This document shows positions 36,115 to 45,177 of a stretch of 64,000 nt of DNA, piece by piece. The stretch's first letter is position 1; each line of letters opens with the position of its first letter. Made by a program: the position numbers and the translations under genes. The stretch comes from DTU053 sp012520115 (GTDB lineage Bacteria > Bacillota > Clostridia > Oscillospirales > Acutalibacteraceae), in contig JBMNNB010000001.1 of assembly GCA_050953725.1 (NCBI GenBank), positions 1,054,001-1,118,000 of the forward strand, in the 5' to 3' direction. A model generated the notes under the pieces. It was given only the letters and a program-made list of their open reading frames with translations. It was not told where the DNA came from and did not search any database.

Positions 36115-36143
36115 TATCTTCCCGAAATATCAGTAAAAAAATA

Positions 36144-36172
36144 TTGACTTTTGAGAAATTCTAATTTAATAT
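36144..36172 (+). promoter_or_regulatory. Promoter of the APC exchanger leader
   Basis: TTGACT (36144-36149), 17 bp, TAATAT (36167-36172). Transcription would begin near 36179 and give a leader of about 140 nt. Confidence 0.6.
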
Positions 36173-36200
36173 ATGAACGTTATGTTAATACTCGGTTGAT

Positions 36201-36290
36201 ACTCTGGAGAACGGACACTAAAGAATCAAAGCTTTACGGTTAATTCACAGAGAACACATAGGCTTATGCTTGTGTGCTCTCTGTTATTTT
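36201..36290 (+). promoter_or_regulatory. Glycine-riboswitch-like leader with terminator
   Basis: The leader contains ACTCTGGAGA (36201-36210), CACTAAAGAATC (36216-36227), CTTTACGGT (36232-36240) and ACAGAGAAC (36247-36255), in the order and spacing of the 3' half of a gcvT glycine aptamer, but the P3-type arm is almost missing. ACAGAG also forms the left arm of a 14-bp terminator (36247-36260 with 36271-36284, T-run after). Aptamer stem CTCTG:CAGAG and terminator therefore exclude each other: ligand binding would switch the gene on. Identification is from remembered consensus; ligand unproved. Confidence 0.5.
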
Positions 36291-36319
36291 TGATAATCCA
36301 TCTCATTTGGAGGTATCCG

Positions 36320-37648
36320 ATGGAAAACAAGCAGATGAAAAAGAACATGGGCGTATTGACGGCTATATCCGTTGTAGTCGGCTGCGTTATCGGCGCGGGC
36401 GTATTCTTTAAGCCCTATGCCATTTATCAGGCCACCGGCGGCGCACCGGGCATGGGAATGCTGTCATGGATCGTTGGCGGTATTATCAGTATACTCGGAG
36501 CGTTGACCTTTGCCGAGGTTGCGGTACTTATTCCGCATACGGGCGGAATGGTGACCTATCTCGGCGAGATATACGATAAACGGCTCGGCTTCCTTGCAGG
36601 CTGGATGCAGGTTGTTATTTTCTACCCTGCTTACCTTGCCGGTTATGGCGTTAAGGTGGGCAGCGTGCTGTCAGAGCTTCTCGGTTTCAATTTAACAATG
36701 CCTGTGGGAATAGCAATCATAATCGGTATTGTTATGCTCAATGTATTGGGCTCCGGTACTGCCGGCAGGGTGCAGATAGTTTCAACTATCTGCAAGCTGA
36801 TTCCCCTTTTCCTGATTATGGTTTTCGGATTCATTATGGGCAAGAGCACTGAATCCGTGGTTTCCCCCATTGTCGGCGAGGGTCTTAAAGCAGGCTCGGT
36901 GCTCGGCACCACGCTTCTTGCGGTTCTCTTTGCCTTTGAGGGCTGGACTAATGTGGGCTCAATAGCGGGAGAAATGAAAAATCCCGCAAAGGATCTGCCT
37001 AAGGCAATCGTCGGCGGAGTAAGCATCATTATGGCCGTATACCTGCTTATAAACATTGCGTACATTAAGGTTATACCCGCAAGCCAGCTTATGAACATTG
37101 AATCCCCTGCTGCGGCGGTTGCGATGAAGCTCTTTGGCAATGCAGGCGGTAAGATTATCTCTATCGGTATTATTATTTCGGTTATCGGTGCGGGCAACGG
37201 CTTCCTTCTTTCCGGCTCCCGTGTTGCCTACTATCTCGCCAGTGAGAAGATGCTGCCCTTCAGCGACAGACTCGCAAAACTCAACGGAAATCTTGTACCC
37301 GCCAATTCAATCATTCTGGTCGGAACGCTGGCCTGCCTTTATTCGCTTATAGGTAAGTTCGACCTGCTTACGGATATCGGCACGTTCTCATGCTGGATTT
37401 TCTACACGCTGACTTATTTCTCGGTAATAACCATGAGGAGAAGACAGCCGACACTCGAAAGAAAGTACAGGGTTCCCCTATATCCGGTAGTGCCTGCGCT
37501 CGCAATTCTGGGCGGTCTGTTCGTGGTAGTCAGCCAGCTCTTTATGTCCGGCTCAAGCGGCAGAATCATGTCTCTCTCAAGCGTTGCCGTAACGCTTGTC
37601 GGTCTTCCGGTATATCTGGCAGTACAGAAAAGGCAGAAAGCGCATTGA
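36320..37648 (+). CDS. APC-family amino acid exchanger (SteT/LAT-like)
   Basis: A 442-residue membrane protein with about 12 helices. The first helix carries the APC signature VVGCVIGAGVFFKP; FEGWTNVGSIAGEMKNP and SGSRVAYYLASEKMLP are typical of the LAT/SteT serine-threonine exchanger branch. ATG 36320 lies six bases after TTGGAGG. An upstream ATG at 36266 sits inside the terminator stem and is rejected. The leader looks like a glycine-type riboswitch, so the substrate may be glycine, alanine or serine. Confidence 0.85.
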   Translation: MENKQMKKNMGVLTAISVVVGCVIGAGVFFKPYAIYQATGGAPGMGMLSWIVGGIISILGALTFAEVAVLIPHTGGMVTYLGEIYDKRLGFLAGWMQVVIFYPAYLAGYGVKVGSVLSELLGFNLTMPVGIAIIIGIVMLNVLGSGTAGRVQIVSTICKLIPLFLIMVFGFIMGKSTESVVSPIVGEGLKAGSVLGTTLLAVLFAFEGWTNVGSIAGEMKNPAKDLPKAIVGGVSIIMAVYLLINIAYIKVIPASQLMNIESPAAAVAMKLFGNAGGKIISIGIIISVIGAGNGFLLSGSRVAYYLASEKMLPFSDRLAKLNGNLVPANSIILVGTLACLYSLIGKFDLLTDIGTFSCWIFYTLTYFSVITMRRRQPTLERKYRVPLYPVVPALAILGGLFVVVSQLFMSGSSGRIMSLSSVAVTLVGLPVYLAVQKRQKAH

Positions 37649-37774
37649 AAGTTGTGGCGTTAGAATTATGTCTGAAAAAGTCTTCGTATTTTCGCAAAGT
37701 TTTTCACGCTCGTATGGAGTCAGAATTTCCTCAGACAGTTTAAACAAAAGAAGTAAACAATTTTGAAAAGAAAA

Positions 37775-37803
37775 GCCCCTGCAAACAGGTTTGCAGGGGT
37801 TTC
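37775..37803. terminator. Terminator between exchanger and cupin genes
   Basis: A 10-bp stem (37776-37785 with 37790-37799), with T on the plus side and an A/T-rich flank on the other. It lies between converging genes and probably works both ways. Confidence 0.75.
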
Positions 37804-37816
37804 TGTTGTATCAGGT

Positions 37817-38257
37817 TTAATGGTGTTCTGCGGCTTCGGCTTCTTCCTTGGTTCTGTGTACCGTGCCTCGAGGGTGCTGAGGCGGAGCATAAATCGAATA
37901 CATCTTTAAGGGCGTTCTGCCGATGTTGATTACATTATGCCATGTTCCTGCAGGAATAATAATGGCATAGTTGCTGTCTACCTTTCTTTGATAGTTCAGG
38001 TTGTCTTTCCTGTCTCCCATCTTAACAAGGCCGACACCGCTTTCGACCCTTAAAAACTGGTCAAGGTTCGGGTGCATCTCAAGGCCTATATCCCCGCCGA
38101 CTCTGATGCTCATCAGAGTGACCTGCAGGTGCTTGCCCGTCCAGAGGGCGGTGCGATAATATGGGTTCTGCTTTGCAGCTCTGTCTATGTTCACGACCAG
38201 CGGCTCAGGTCCATAGTCCCGAATGCTCTGCCCCATAATGTAATTTGTATTAAACAC
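37817..38257 (-). CDS. Single-domain cupin protein
   Basis: A 146-residue Cupin_2 protein. Motif 1 (GGDIGLEMHPNLDQFLRVESG, metal His and Glu partly kept) and motif 2 (IPAGTWHNVINIG) define the beta-barrel. A family-typical tail APPQHPRGTVHRTKEEA and a His/Glu-rich end follow. Such small cupins act as sugar or small-molecule isomerases or sensors; the substrate cannot be read from sequence. Monocistronic. Confidence 0.8.
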   Translation of the reverse strand: MFNTNYIMGQSIRDYGPEPLVVNIDRAAKQNPYYRTALWTGKHLQVTLMSIRVGGDIGLEMHPNLDQFLRVESGVGLVKMGDRKDNLNYQRKVDSNYAIIIPAGTWHNVINIGRTPLKMYSIYAPPQHPRGTVHRTKEEAEAAEHH

Positions 38258-38337
38258 TTAGTTTCAACCCCTTCACAATAATAATTCTTTACAGTATATG
38301 AGTGTGGTACGTTTATTGTGAAGACGATGACAGCGGG

Positions 38338-39690
38338 CTAATTCTTGTCCTTGTCCGGTTTATCTATTACTTTTTTATAGGGCATTATCATGCCCTCGTT
38401 CATCTTGTTGCCCATTTTTGACTTGATTTTAGGCGATGAAAGCAGCATGCCGACTGCATACATCTTTAGAATCGTGCCCTTCTTTTTCTGGGGGAAGTCA
38501 TATATGCCGTGCTTTTTGTAGAACTTGTGGTCGGCCCGCATAAGGCCCTGCATGAGCCATATAAGGTCACGGAAGACTTTTAGGCCGCCAACTCCAAGGA
38601 AGCTTTTAGGCGGGACGTAGGAGTTTTTGAGGGCGTATTCTAATTTGTCTGCAAGAATGTCTATTTCCCTTTCCGGCTCAAACTCGTCCGTTGCGACGCC
38701 TGCCAGGAAGTTGCCGCCTACCTGCGACCTGCCCTCGATAATCGTCTGAAGATTTGTTTCCCTGCTGTATGCGCCGCTTATCAAATAGCCTATGGGCATG
38801 CCCATTGTGACTGTGCGGTGGCCGTTGCAGAACTGGCGGTCGTCGTACATCTTGAAAACGGCTCCCATTGAGTGGTCCTTAATGCTAAAGGCTATTACAA
38901 TGGCCTCGGCAGACTGGATTTCGTTCCTTAAAAAGTCGTCGAAGCCATCCTTATAGACGCACTTGCCCGAAACGGCGCAGTTGAAGCAGCCGAGGCAGCC
39001 GCCCTTAAAGGGGTATTTTCGGATGTTGACAAGTCTTGTTTTGCGTGGCATTTTGCTTCTGAAGCGGGCTATCATGTTTGAAAGCTGCTCATTGTCGTCC
39101 TCGCAGTCGGTTACGATGACGACATCGCCGCTTTTTTCGGCAATTGTATCATTCGGCACATTTACGGGCACGGGCTTGAAGTCATTAGCTACTTCATTAT
39201 TCTTTATATAATAATCATTTTCCACGCACCAGCAGACATAATCGAAGAAGTCCCTTGCCTCCTTCTGACCCTTTTCATTAAGCAGGTCGTCCATATCCGC
39301 CGAAAGGCCCGCCACATATTTAAGGCTCAAGTCCTGACAGTTGTCCTGAATATAGCGGTGGGCGGTCATGTCATAAAAGTGCTTTGAGGTGGAAATCTGG
39401 GCGGCGTATTTGCCTTTAAGCGAAACGCCGGACTGCTTTACAAGCTCTATAAAGCGGTGCAGCTGCGCCGGGGCGATGAAGGTATACACCGGATATGTAA
39501 AGAGCAGCATATCCGCCCGTTTCAGCTTTTCGAGGGCGTTACCTAAGTCCTTTTCAAGAGCCTTTATTCTTTGACCCACGTGGAGGGTTTCAAAGCTGTG
39601 TTCGGGGTATATTTTGCTGAGGTAATTCACGGTCTGCAGCGTAATGCTGTACTGACCCTTAGGGCTTCCGTTGAGAACAAGAAAATTCAA
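38338..39690 (-). CDS. Tandem flavodoxin-fold NAD(P)H/FMN reductase-like protein
   Basis: A 450-residue protein with two flavodoxin-like units. Unit 1 (1-170) starts NFLVLNGSPKGQYS with TYPVYTFIAPAQL. Unit 2 (about 210-360) starts DVVIVTDCEDDNEQ and has the Cys cluster GGCLGCFNCAVSGKC seen in iron-sulfur flavoproteins. A helical tail follows. TTG 39690 is seven bases after GAGGAGG; the longer upstream frame has no support. Probably a cytoplasmic flavin oxidoreductase. Two fused units in one chain are unusual. Possible 4Fe-4S binding needs the four Cys of the motif. Confidence 0.7.
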   Translation of the reverse strand: MNFLVLNGSPKGQYSITLQTVNYLSKIYPEHSFETLHVGQRIKALEKDLGNALEKLKRADMLLFTYPVYTFIAPAQLHRFIELVKQSGVSLKGKYAAQISTSKHFYDMTAHRYIQDNCQDLSLKYVAGLSADMDDLLNEKGQKEARDFFDYVCWCVENDYYIKNNEVANDFKPVPVNVPNDTIAEKSGDVVIVTDCEDDNEQLSNMIARFRSKMPRKTRLVNIRKYPFKGGCLGCFNCAVSGKCVYKDGFDDFLRNEIQSAEAIVIAFSIKDHSMGAVFKMYDDRQFCNGHRTVTMGMPIGYLISGAYSRETNLQTIIEGRSQVGGNFLAGVATDEFEPEREIDILADKLEYALKNSYVPPKSFLGVGGLKVFRDLIWLMQGLMRADHKFYKKHGIYDFPQKKKGTILKMYAVGMLLSSPKIKSKMGNKMNEGMIMPYKKVIDKPDKDKN

Positions 39691-39843
39691 GCTATACCTC
39701 CTCGATAATGCGTAGTATAAATATAAGGTAACATAAGAAGCGCAAAATTCAAAGTGTTTGTGAGAAATAGAGTCATTGCTTTTGCATTTTGGCTGTGATA
39801 GCATAAAGCAAACGGGTATTACTTTAAGAACGGTCGGTGGGTT

Positions 39844-41475
39844 ATGAGCAGTAATTTTGTGTTTTTTCACGGATATGACAGTAAGCTCTGGGACGGCTTT
39901 GTAAAGCGGGGGCTTATTGACTCACATGCGGGCATTCGCTTTTGTCAGAATCTGATGCTGGAGGATGATAAGAAATTCAACCGCCTGATGAAAGAAGACA
40001 AACGCTTGCAGGCTCTTTTAAAGGAGGGCTATCCCCTTTATATAGACCGGCTTCAGGGCGGGGCGTACATCGATACCTACCGTTATGACTTCGGTGTAAT
40101 CGACTCACTTGGGGACGGGTTTTACGGCTTTCAGATGCATGAGTGGATGTCCAATCTGCGTACCGATTATAAAAAGCTGCAGGCTGTTACGCCGGAGAAC
40201 TGGACGAAGGAGAACATAGAGCGGGAGATTTTCAGGCAGTTCCCGTTTAAATATCTTTTTCTTGAGGCGGCGACGGCTGAGGAGTTCGAAAAGGAGCTGC
40301 CCGTGCCGGCAAACTTTGAGGAATTCCTGAAAAATGCCGAGAGGCTTTACCGCAAGCGCTTAGAGGAGACGGGCGGCAGGCTGATTCCCTGCGACAGTGC
40401 CATGATGGCAACAAATTTCGAGTTTAAGGCGGGAGCAAGGTTTGTCATGCCCGAAATCGGCGCACAGACTCCACTCGCTAACATACAGATTGCTTATGCA
40501 CGGGGTATGGCGAAGGCATACTCCAAGAGCTTCGGCGCATATTATGAGACTTGGGGCGGCAGGCCGTTCTCGGTCTGCACCTATTTTGAAAACGACCAAA
40601 ACGAATGGAATATAAGGCAGGCTGACGACTTCCCATTTAAGGCGCTTGGCGGTGAGGGCGGCAGCTCCCGCTCACTGCAAAGGCGGCTGTATTTGTATTC
40701 CTACCTTGCGGGGGCGTCATTTGTAAGCGAGGAATGGGGTCTGCACAATACATTTTTCGACGGCAGGGATTTTGAGCTTTCGCTATACGGCAGAGTTAAA
40801 AAGGACTTCCTTGACTTTGTAAATAAGTATGAGCAGGGTACCTTTCATGCTCCGATTGCGATTGTCCTGCCCAAAGATATGCAGGTGCTTTGCAATATCA
40901 ATGATACTTCCTTTAACCATGGTCTGAGAATACCTTATGAGAATCCCGACTTAACACAAAGGGAGCTGAAAATCGCCGAGGGTATAAAGATCCTTATGGG
41001 TGAAACCGTGTCGCAGTACGGAAATGAGACTAAGACTCTGCCGAACAGTAATCTGCCTGACGCATTCGATATAATCCATGAGGATTGCGAGGCGGCTTTC
41101 TCTGCTTATGAATACCTTGTGGACCTGACATTTAATCCCTCATTTGCAAAGAAGCACAGGAAGGCAATCAGCGTTGATGAAGCGAAGACAAAGATTTTTG
41201 AGCTTATGCCCTGCACTGTGTACGGCGGGCTGCACTGGTTTGTGAATAAGCTGAGTGACGGCTGGTACCTGACGGTGTTCAATAATGACGGCGTTGATAA
41301 GAGTGTAGAGAACGGCGAGCGGATAATTGCAGACGCCGCCCGCACGGCTGTCATTGAAATAAAGCACGGCCAAAATCTTATCCCCTTGGAGGGCGTGAGG
41401 GAAATAAACAAATCAGACAGCAAATATTATGTGCCCTTAAATGGCGGGGATTACTTCTTTGCGAGGATAGGGTAA
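39844..41475 (+). CDS. Uncharacterised 543-residue protein, possibly a TIM-barrel glycosidase
   Basis: No signal peptide. I do not recognise the family. The middle (about 180-330) has barrel-like strands ending in acidic or aromatic residues: PEIGAQTPLANIQIAYARG, GAYYETWGGRPF and YLAGASFVSEEWGLHN. The last pattern recalls clan-A glycosidases, where Glu at strand ends are catalytic. A C-terminal beta-sandwich-like part (430-543) contains GGLHWFVNKLSDGWYLTVFNN. The neighbours are flavoprotein and lipase genes. A glycosidase role fits the surrounding carbohydrate genes but is inference. Confidence 0.5.
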   Translation: MSSNFVFFHGYDSKLWDGFVKRGLIDSHAGIRFCQNLMLEDDKKFNRLMKEDKRLQALLKEGYPLYIDRLQGGAYIDTYRYDFGVIDSLGDGFYGFQMHEWMSNLRTDYKKLQAVTPENWTKENIEREIFRQFPFKYLFLEAATAEEFEKELPVPANFEEFLKNAERLYRKRLEETGGRLIPCDSAMMATNFEFKAGARFVMPEIGAQTPLANIQIAYARGMAKAYSKSFGAYYETWGGRPFSVCTYFENDQNEWNIRQADDFPFKALGGEGGSSRSLQRRLYLYSYLAGASFVSEEWGLHNTFFDGRDFELSLYGRVKKDFLDFVNKYEQGTFHAPIAIVLPKDMQVLCNINDTSFNHGLRIPYENPDLTQRELKIAEGIKILMGETVSQYGNETKTLPNSNLPDAFDIIHEDCEAAFSAYEYLVDLTFNPSFAKKHRKAISVDEAKTKIFELMPCTVYGGLHWFVNKLSDGWYLTVFNNDGVDKSVENGERIIADAARTAVIEIKHGQNLIPLEGVREINKSDSKYYVPLNGGDYFFARIG

Positions 41476-41489
41476 CAGCATAAAAAGAA

Positions 41490-41520
41490 AAACCCGAAGG
41501 CTTGAAGCTTTCGGGTTTTG
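41490..41520. terminator. Bidirectional terminator
   Basis: A stem of eight or more pairs (41491-41498 with 41510-41517), A-run before and TTTTGTGTTTTG after. It lies between the converging unknown and lipase genes. Confidence 0.85.
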
Positions 41521-41533
41521 TGTTTTGTAAAGT

Positions 41534-42988
41534 TTATCTGTATTCTACGAAATTCTGGTTGTTGTCGACGCAGAGGAAGCGCGGGTAGAGGGGATTCGAG
41601 TAGACAGTCATATTCTCCTCTGTATCAATCAGGACGAACAGGAATTCTGCAAATTCGCTGCCCACCTTGCAGGGTACATGGGGTGCGTTCTTGATTATCC
41701 ATGTGGAGTCCGGGAAGAGGACATTTGTTACATCGACCATTTTGTCAGGGGACAGGAATTCGGTTTCGGGGACGTCGAGGGTGGTGCCGAAGTCGGCTGT
41801 CTGTGCGCCGCCTGCCATGAGTGCGGTTTCAAGGCCGTCGCCGATGCTTGTGCTGCGCTCATAGAAGGGGTAAAGCGGCATGTTGTAGTTGGCGAGGACG
41901 AAGATGCCCACGCCGTCTTCGTTTGCGCTTCTGAGCAGCTCATCCCTTGCGTCAAGCATTGCGTGGATGCGGTCGATTCTTTCTATAAGTCCTGCGTATT
42001 CCGCCTTCATCTCTTCGGTGGGGAACATATAGTCCACACAAGCGTCGATTTCGTCCTTGACAATAAGTGCCCACCATGAAGGTATGGTGCCGAAGATTTC
42101 CCTGACGGTGTAGTCCATGACATAATCGTTCTCTTCAAAAACAAAGCTGTTAAGGAAGCCGCAGATCTTGTCTATAAAGCCCGCTCTCCAGAGAGCGTCG
42201 ACAAGTATTTTTATCGGGAAGGGCAGGTTAAGTCCGTATTTAAGGAGATTATATGCGCCTTCAGGACGGATTCCCAATTTGCCCTGGAATGCATCCGAGA
42301 CCATGTATGTGCCCTGGAATGCGCTGGAGAGCATGACAATCTTATTGACATTTTCATAGCCGTACTTATAGAGATATGCGACCGTCAGAACGCCACCCAT
42401 TGAGCAGCATATTATGTTTACCTTGTCGCAGCCGTGGTCGGTCATGGCACGGTTAATCATCTCGTCGATTTTAACCGCCGCATCAAGGGGGTCAATACGC
42501 CAGTCGTAATTGAAGTAATAGACATATTCCGCACCGTAGCGGCTTACGGCTTCTGTAAGGATGCCGTCCTCATGCCCGTCACCGAGCGGGAAATCCTCAT
42601 AATTTGCGGCGGAGAGGGGGTATTCCTTAACTCCTACATTATAGACCGAATCGCCGTTCTTGTCGCAGGCCACATACTTGAAGGTTTCGTTTACATAATC
42701 GAGTATGGGGGTTAAAAACTGCTTTTTATCACGGGACAGCATGTATTTTGCTCCGCCCTTAATGACTGCCTTGAAAATGTCGCTTACCTTAATCTCGGGC
42801 ATGTAGCTTCTTTCGTTTTCCGTACCGATATCCAGATAGCCGCCCGTTAGATTTACGCCTCTGATGACGACCAGAGGGTACTCGGGGGCTGTGGGTTCGG
42901 CGTTCTGAACCTGCGGTGCGGCAAAGGCGGGAACACAGGCTGTGAAAATCAATACTACCGTAAGAACTGCACTGACTAATTTTTTCAT
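41534..42988 (-). CDS. Secreted LCAT-like lipase/acyltransferase
   Basis: A 484-residue exported alpha/beta hydrolase. Signal peptide 1-23 (MKKLVSAVLTVVLIFTACVP, ending AFA). PLVVIRGVNLTGG forms the first strand, YYFNYDWRIDPLDAA is the LCAT/PDAT-type segment, and the nucleophile is Ser in NIICCSMGGVLTVAY (about 196). His in KNAPHVPCKVG is the likely triad His. It probably hydrolyses or transacylates lipids outside the cell. A CxSMGG elbow (Cys instead of Gly before the Ser dipeptide) is slightly unusual. Last of a minus-strand group with ChbG-type and GPH genes. Confidence 0.75.
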   Translation of the reverse strand: MKKLVSAVLTVVLIFTACVPAFAAPQVQNAEPTAPEYPLVVIRGVNLTGGYLDIGTENERSYMPEIKVSDIFKAVIKGGAKYMLSRDKKQFLTPILDYVNETFKYVACDKNGDSVYNVGVKEYPLSAANYEDFPLGDGHEDGILTEAVSRYGAEYVYYFNYDWRIDPLDAAVKIDEMINRAMTDHGCDKVNIICCSMGGVLTVAYLYKYGYENVNKIVMLSSAFQGTYMVSDAFQGKLGIRPEGAYNLLKYGLNLPFPIKILVDALWRAGFIDKICGFLNSFVFEENDYVMDYTVREIFGTIPSWWALIVKDEIDACVDYMFPTEEMKAEYAGLIERIDRIHAMLDARDELLRSANEDGVGIFVLANYNMPLYPFYERSTSIGDGLETALMAGGAQTADFGTTLDVPETEFLSPDKMVDVTNVLFPDSTWIIKNAPHVPCKVGSEFAEFLFVLIDTEENMTVYSNPLYPRFLCVDNNQNFVEYR

Positions 42989-43001
42989 AATCTTACTCCC
43001 T

Positions 43002-43856
43002 TCAGTTTCTTAATATATCCGGAACATCGGACCAAGAGATTATCTCTATGCCCTCTTCCTTAGCGATTTTGAGCAGGACTCCGCTTTTGAGTATTTCGTA
43101 TTCATAGACCCGTTTGGTCCACGGAGTGATTTCGCTGCTTTGGGGCTTTGCCGGGTGCATAAAAAGCTCCGTAATGCCCTCGCCGCAGTTTCTTACGGCG
43201 TTGAGGTAATAATCAAAAAGCACTTCCCTGCTTGTGATTCTGCTCATATCCCACGGGTTTGTGATAAGGTCGTCAATGAGCATTACCTTCTGCTTTAAGG
43301 CCTTATTGACGAGATGTGCGTGGAATTTAAGCAGAACAGAGGGTACCTTTCTGCCGAGCTGCCTTTCTATGAAGTCCGGCCTTTTAGGGAATCTGTAAGG
43401 CAGGTTGTGTAAAGCGCAGAAGTCATAGGCCTCCACATAAAAGCGTCTGAGATTCAAGCCGTAAAGAGTGCCGCTGTGATTGTCCGCATGGTCGACTTTT
43501 ACGCCGTTTGCACGCAATGCGGTGTACTGCGCCTCAAGCTCACGTCTTACATCCCTGTGGCGGGTGTGCAGGGTAATGTCCTTTGAATTTGAGAACAGTG
43601 CACCGTTATTTCCGAGGGATTTCGCCCCCGTCAGGCTCTTCCACGGGTTTGCTGCTTCGTCGGAATTAATAGTCAGGTGCACGCCTGCTGAAATTCCGTT
43701 TTTCTTTAGCCAATCGGCTGCGTCCTTAAATTCGGGGGCGACTGCAAGCACGGAGGTTGAACTAATAAGCTTATTTGTGAGAAGCTCCTTTATAGCCTCG
43801 TTCTGCTGAGGGTTATAGCCGAAATCATCGGCGTTGGTTATGAGATACTTACTCAT
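43002..43856 (-). CDS. ChbG/HpnK (YdjC)-family deacetylase
   Basis: A 284-residue metal-dependent carbohydrate deacetylase. LITNADDFGYN gives the metal Asp pair, AGVHLTINSD and VDHADNHSG give the metal His residues, and ELFMHPAKP is the last conserved His. It removes acetyl groups from N-acetylated sugars such as chitobiose derivatives. Its start overlaps the GPH transporter stop by four bases (ATGA), so the sugar is probably brought in by that transporter. A second member lies at 50.2-51.1 kb. Confidence 0.85.
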   Translation of the reverse strand: MSKYLITNADDFGYNPQQNEAIKELLTNKLISSTSVLAVAPEFKDAADWLKKNGISAGVHLTINSDEAANPWKSLTGAKSLGNNGALFSNSKDITLHTRHRDVRRELEAQYTALRANGVKVDHADNHSGTLYGLNLRRFYVEAYDFCALHNLPYRFPKRPDFIERQLGRKVPSVLLKFHAHLVNKALKQKVMLIDDLITNPWDMSRITSREVLFDYYLNAVRNCGEGITELFMHPAKPQSSEITPWTKRVYEYEILKSGVLLKIAKEEGIEIISWSDVPDILRN

Positions 43857-45163
43857 TTTTCGGCCTTCTTATTCAATTCGGGGAATTTTAAGAACAGGGC
43901 GATAACCGTGGCAAGTATCATAGCTGCGGCGGGGAAAACGCACAGCAGTACCCTTGCTGCCATGGCCGGGTTTTCGCCGGGATTGTCGCCGTTTACAAAA
44001 TTAAATGTTTCGGAAACAATATAGAAGGCAAGGGAGGTATAAAGGCCGTTCAGGCGGTTCATAACGCCCATAAGGGAGTTTATTATGCCCTCACGCTTAA
44101 TACCGTGCTTTACAAAGTCGTCGTCGACGATTTTTGCTCCTATGCAGTCCATTGTGGTAAGGCATGCGCCCACGCCGAAGCCCACAAAGCAGGCTGCTAT
44201 AATTGCGGGTATAAAGCTGTTTATAAAGAACATCGGCACAAAGCTCAACGCCATAATCAACAGACCAGTCCGCCAGACCTTCATAACCGTCCACTTCTTT
44301 ACAATCTTTGACCAGATAATAATGGCTGCGACCGCCACGACCAGCACAACTCCGAGCATTACGGTGGTCATGCTTTCGCTGAGCTTAAGGGTGTATTTTA
44401 CATAGAACGGAACTGCCTGAGAGATAAGCGAGAATGCGGCGGAATAGAATGCGCCCACAAAGCCGAAAATCCAGAATTTCGGGTTTGACAGCAGCGCCCA
44501 GATACTGCTGAAAAGGTTGGGCTTTTCGGATTCTTCTATGTACTTCAGGTCCTCACGGCAGCCCCAGAAGCAGTACATCATTACTATGAGGGCAAGTGCG
44601 CCGTAAACTACGGAAGTCGTTCTGTATCCGAGTTTGCCTGCTATCATGGGGGTCAGGGCAATGCTTATTGCCATGGCGAAAAGCTGGCATATCTGACGGA
44701 AGCCGTTTACCTTAGCCCTTTCCACATCCGTTCTGAAAAGCTCCGGGAAAAGTGCGCCGTAGTTTGCGTTGACAAGGGAGTCAAGCGTACCGGTAAGTAT
44801 ATACATCAGAAGCATGTATATAAAGAGCGTACCCTTTTCGCTCTGAACAAAGCCGGGAACATTGTAGAAAAGGATGAAGAACAGCACAAGCAGCGGTGTT
44901 CCGATGAGCAGCCACGGCCGCCTTCTGCCCCATTTTGTCCTTGTTCTGTCGGAGAGGAAGCCGTAGACCGGATTGTCTATTGCATCCACGAAGGTGTATA
45001 TGAAAAGCACAAGGGAGTACTTTTTCATATCAAGGCCGAGGGAGTCTACATAATAAATTGCCGCAAAGGATTTGAACATGTTAATCGGGATAGAAGTACC
45101 GAACATTGCAAAGCCGTATCTTGCCGGTCTTGTCTTTTTTACAAGTGGGGATTCTGCTGCCAC
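43853..45163 (-). CDS. GPH-family sugar:cation symporter (MFS)
   Basis: A 436-residue, about 12-helix transporter of the glycoside-pentoside-hexuronide group. The loop after helix 2 has the signature DNPVYGFLSDRTRTKWGRRRPWLL. It starts near the conserved GYAMFG-like YGFAMFGTSIP. Located between a PHP-hydrolase gene (14 bases upstream) and the deacetylase it overlaps. The likely substrate is an acetylated or phospholipid-derived sugar, by context only. Confidence 0.85.
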   Translation of the reverse strand: MAAESPLVKKTRPARYGFAMFGTSIPINMFKSFAAIYYVDSLGLDMKKYSLVLFIYTFVDAIDNPVYGFLSDRTRTKWGRRRPWLLIGTPLLVLFFILFYNVPGFVQSEKGTLFIYMLLMYILTGTLDSLVNANYGALFPELFRTDVERAKVNGFRQICQLFAMAISIALTPMIAGKLGYRTTSVVYGALALIVMMYCFWGCREDLKYIEESEKPNLFSSIWALLSNPKFWIFGFVGAFYSAAFSLISQAVPFYVKYTLKLSESMTTVMLGVVLVVAVAAIIIWSKIVKKWTVMKVWRTGLLIMALSFVPMFFINSFIPAIIAACFVGFGVGACLTTMDCIGAKIVDDDFVKHGIKREGIINSLMGVMNRLNGLYTSLAFYIVSETFNFVNGDNPGENPAMAARVLLCVFPAAAMILATVIALFLKFPELNKKAEK

Positions 45164-45177
45164 GCTGTTGCCTCCTG

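Noticed and set aside
36266..36319. Upstream ATG start for the APC exchanger
   Set aside because: It lies inside the terminator hairpin and has no ribosome site; ATG 36320 follows TTGGAGG.
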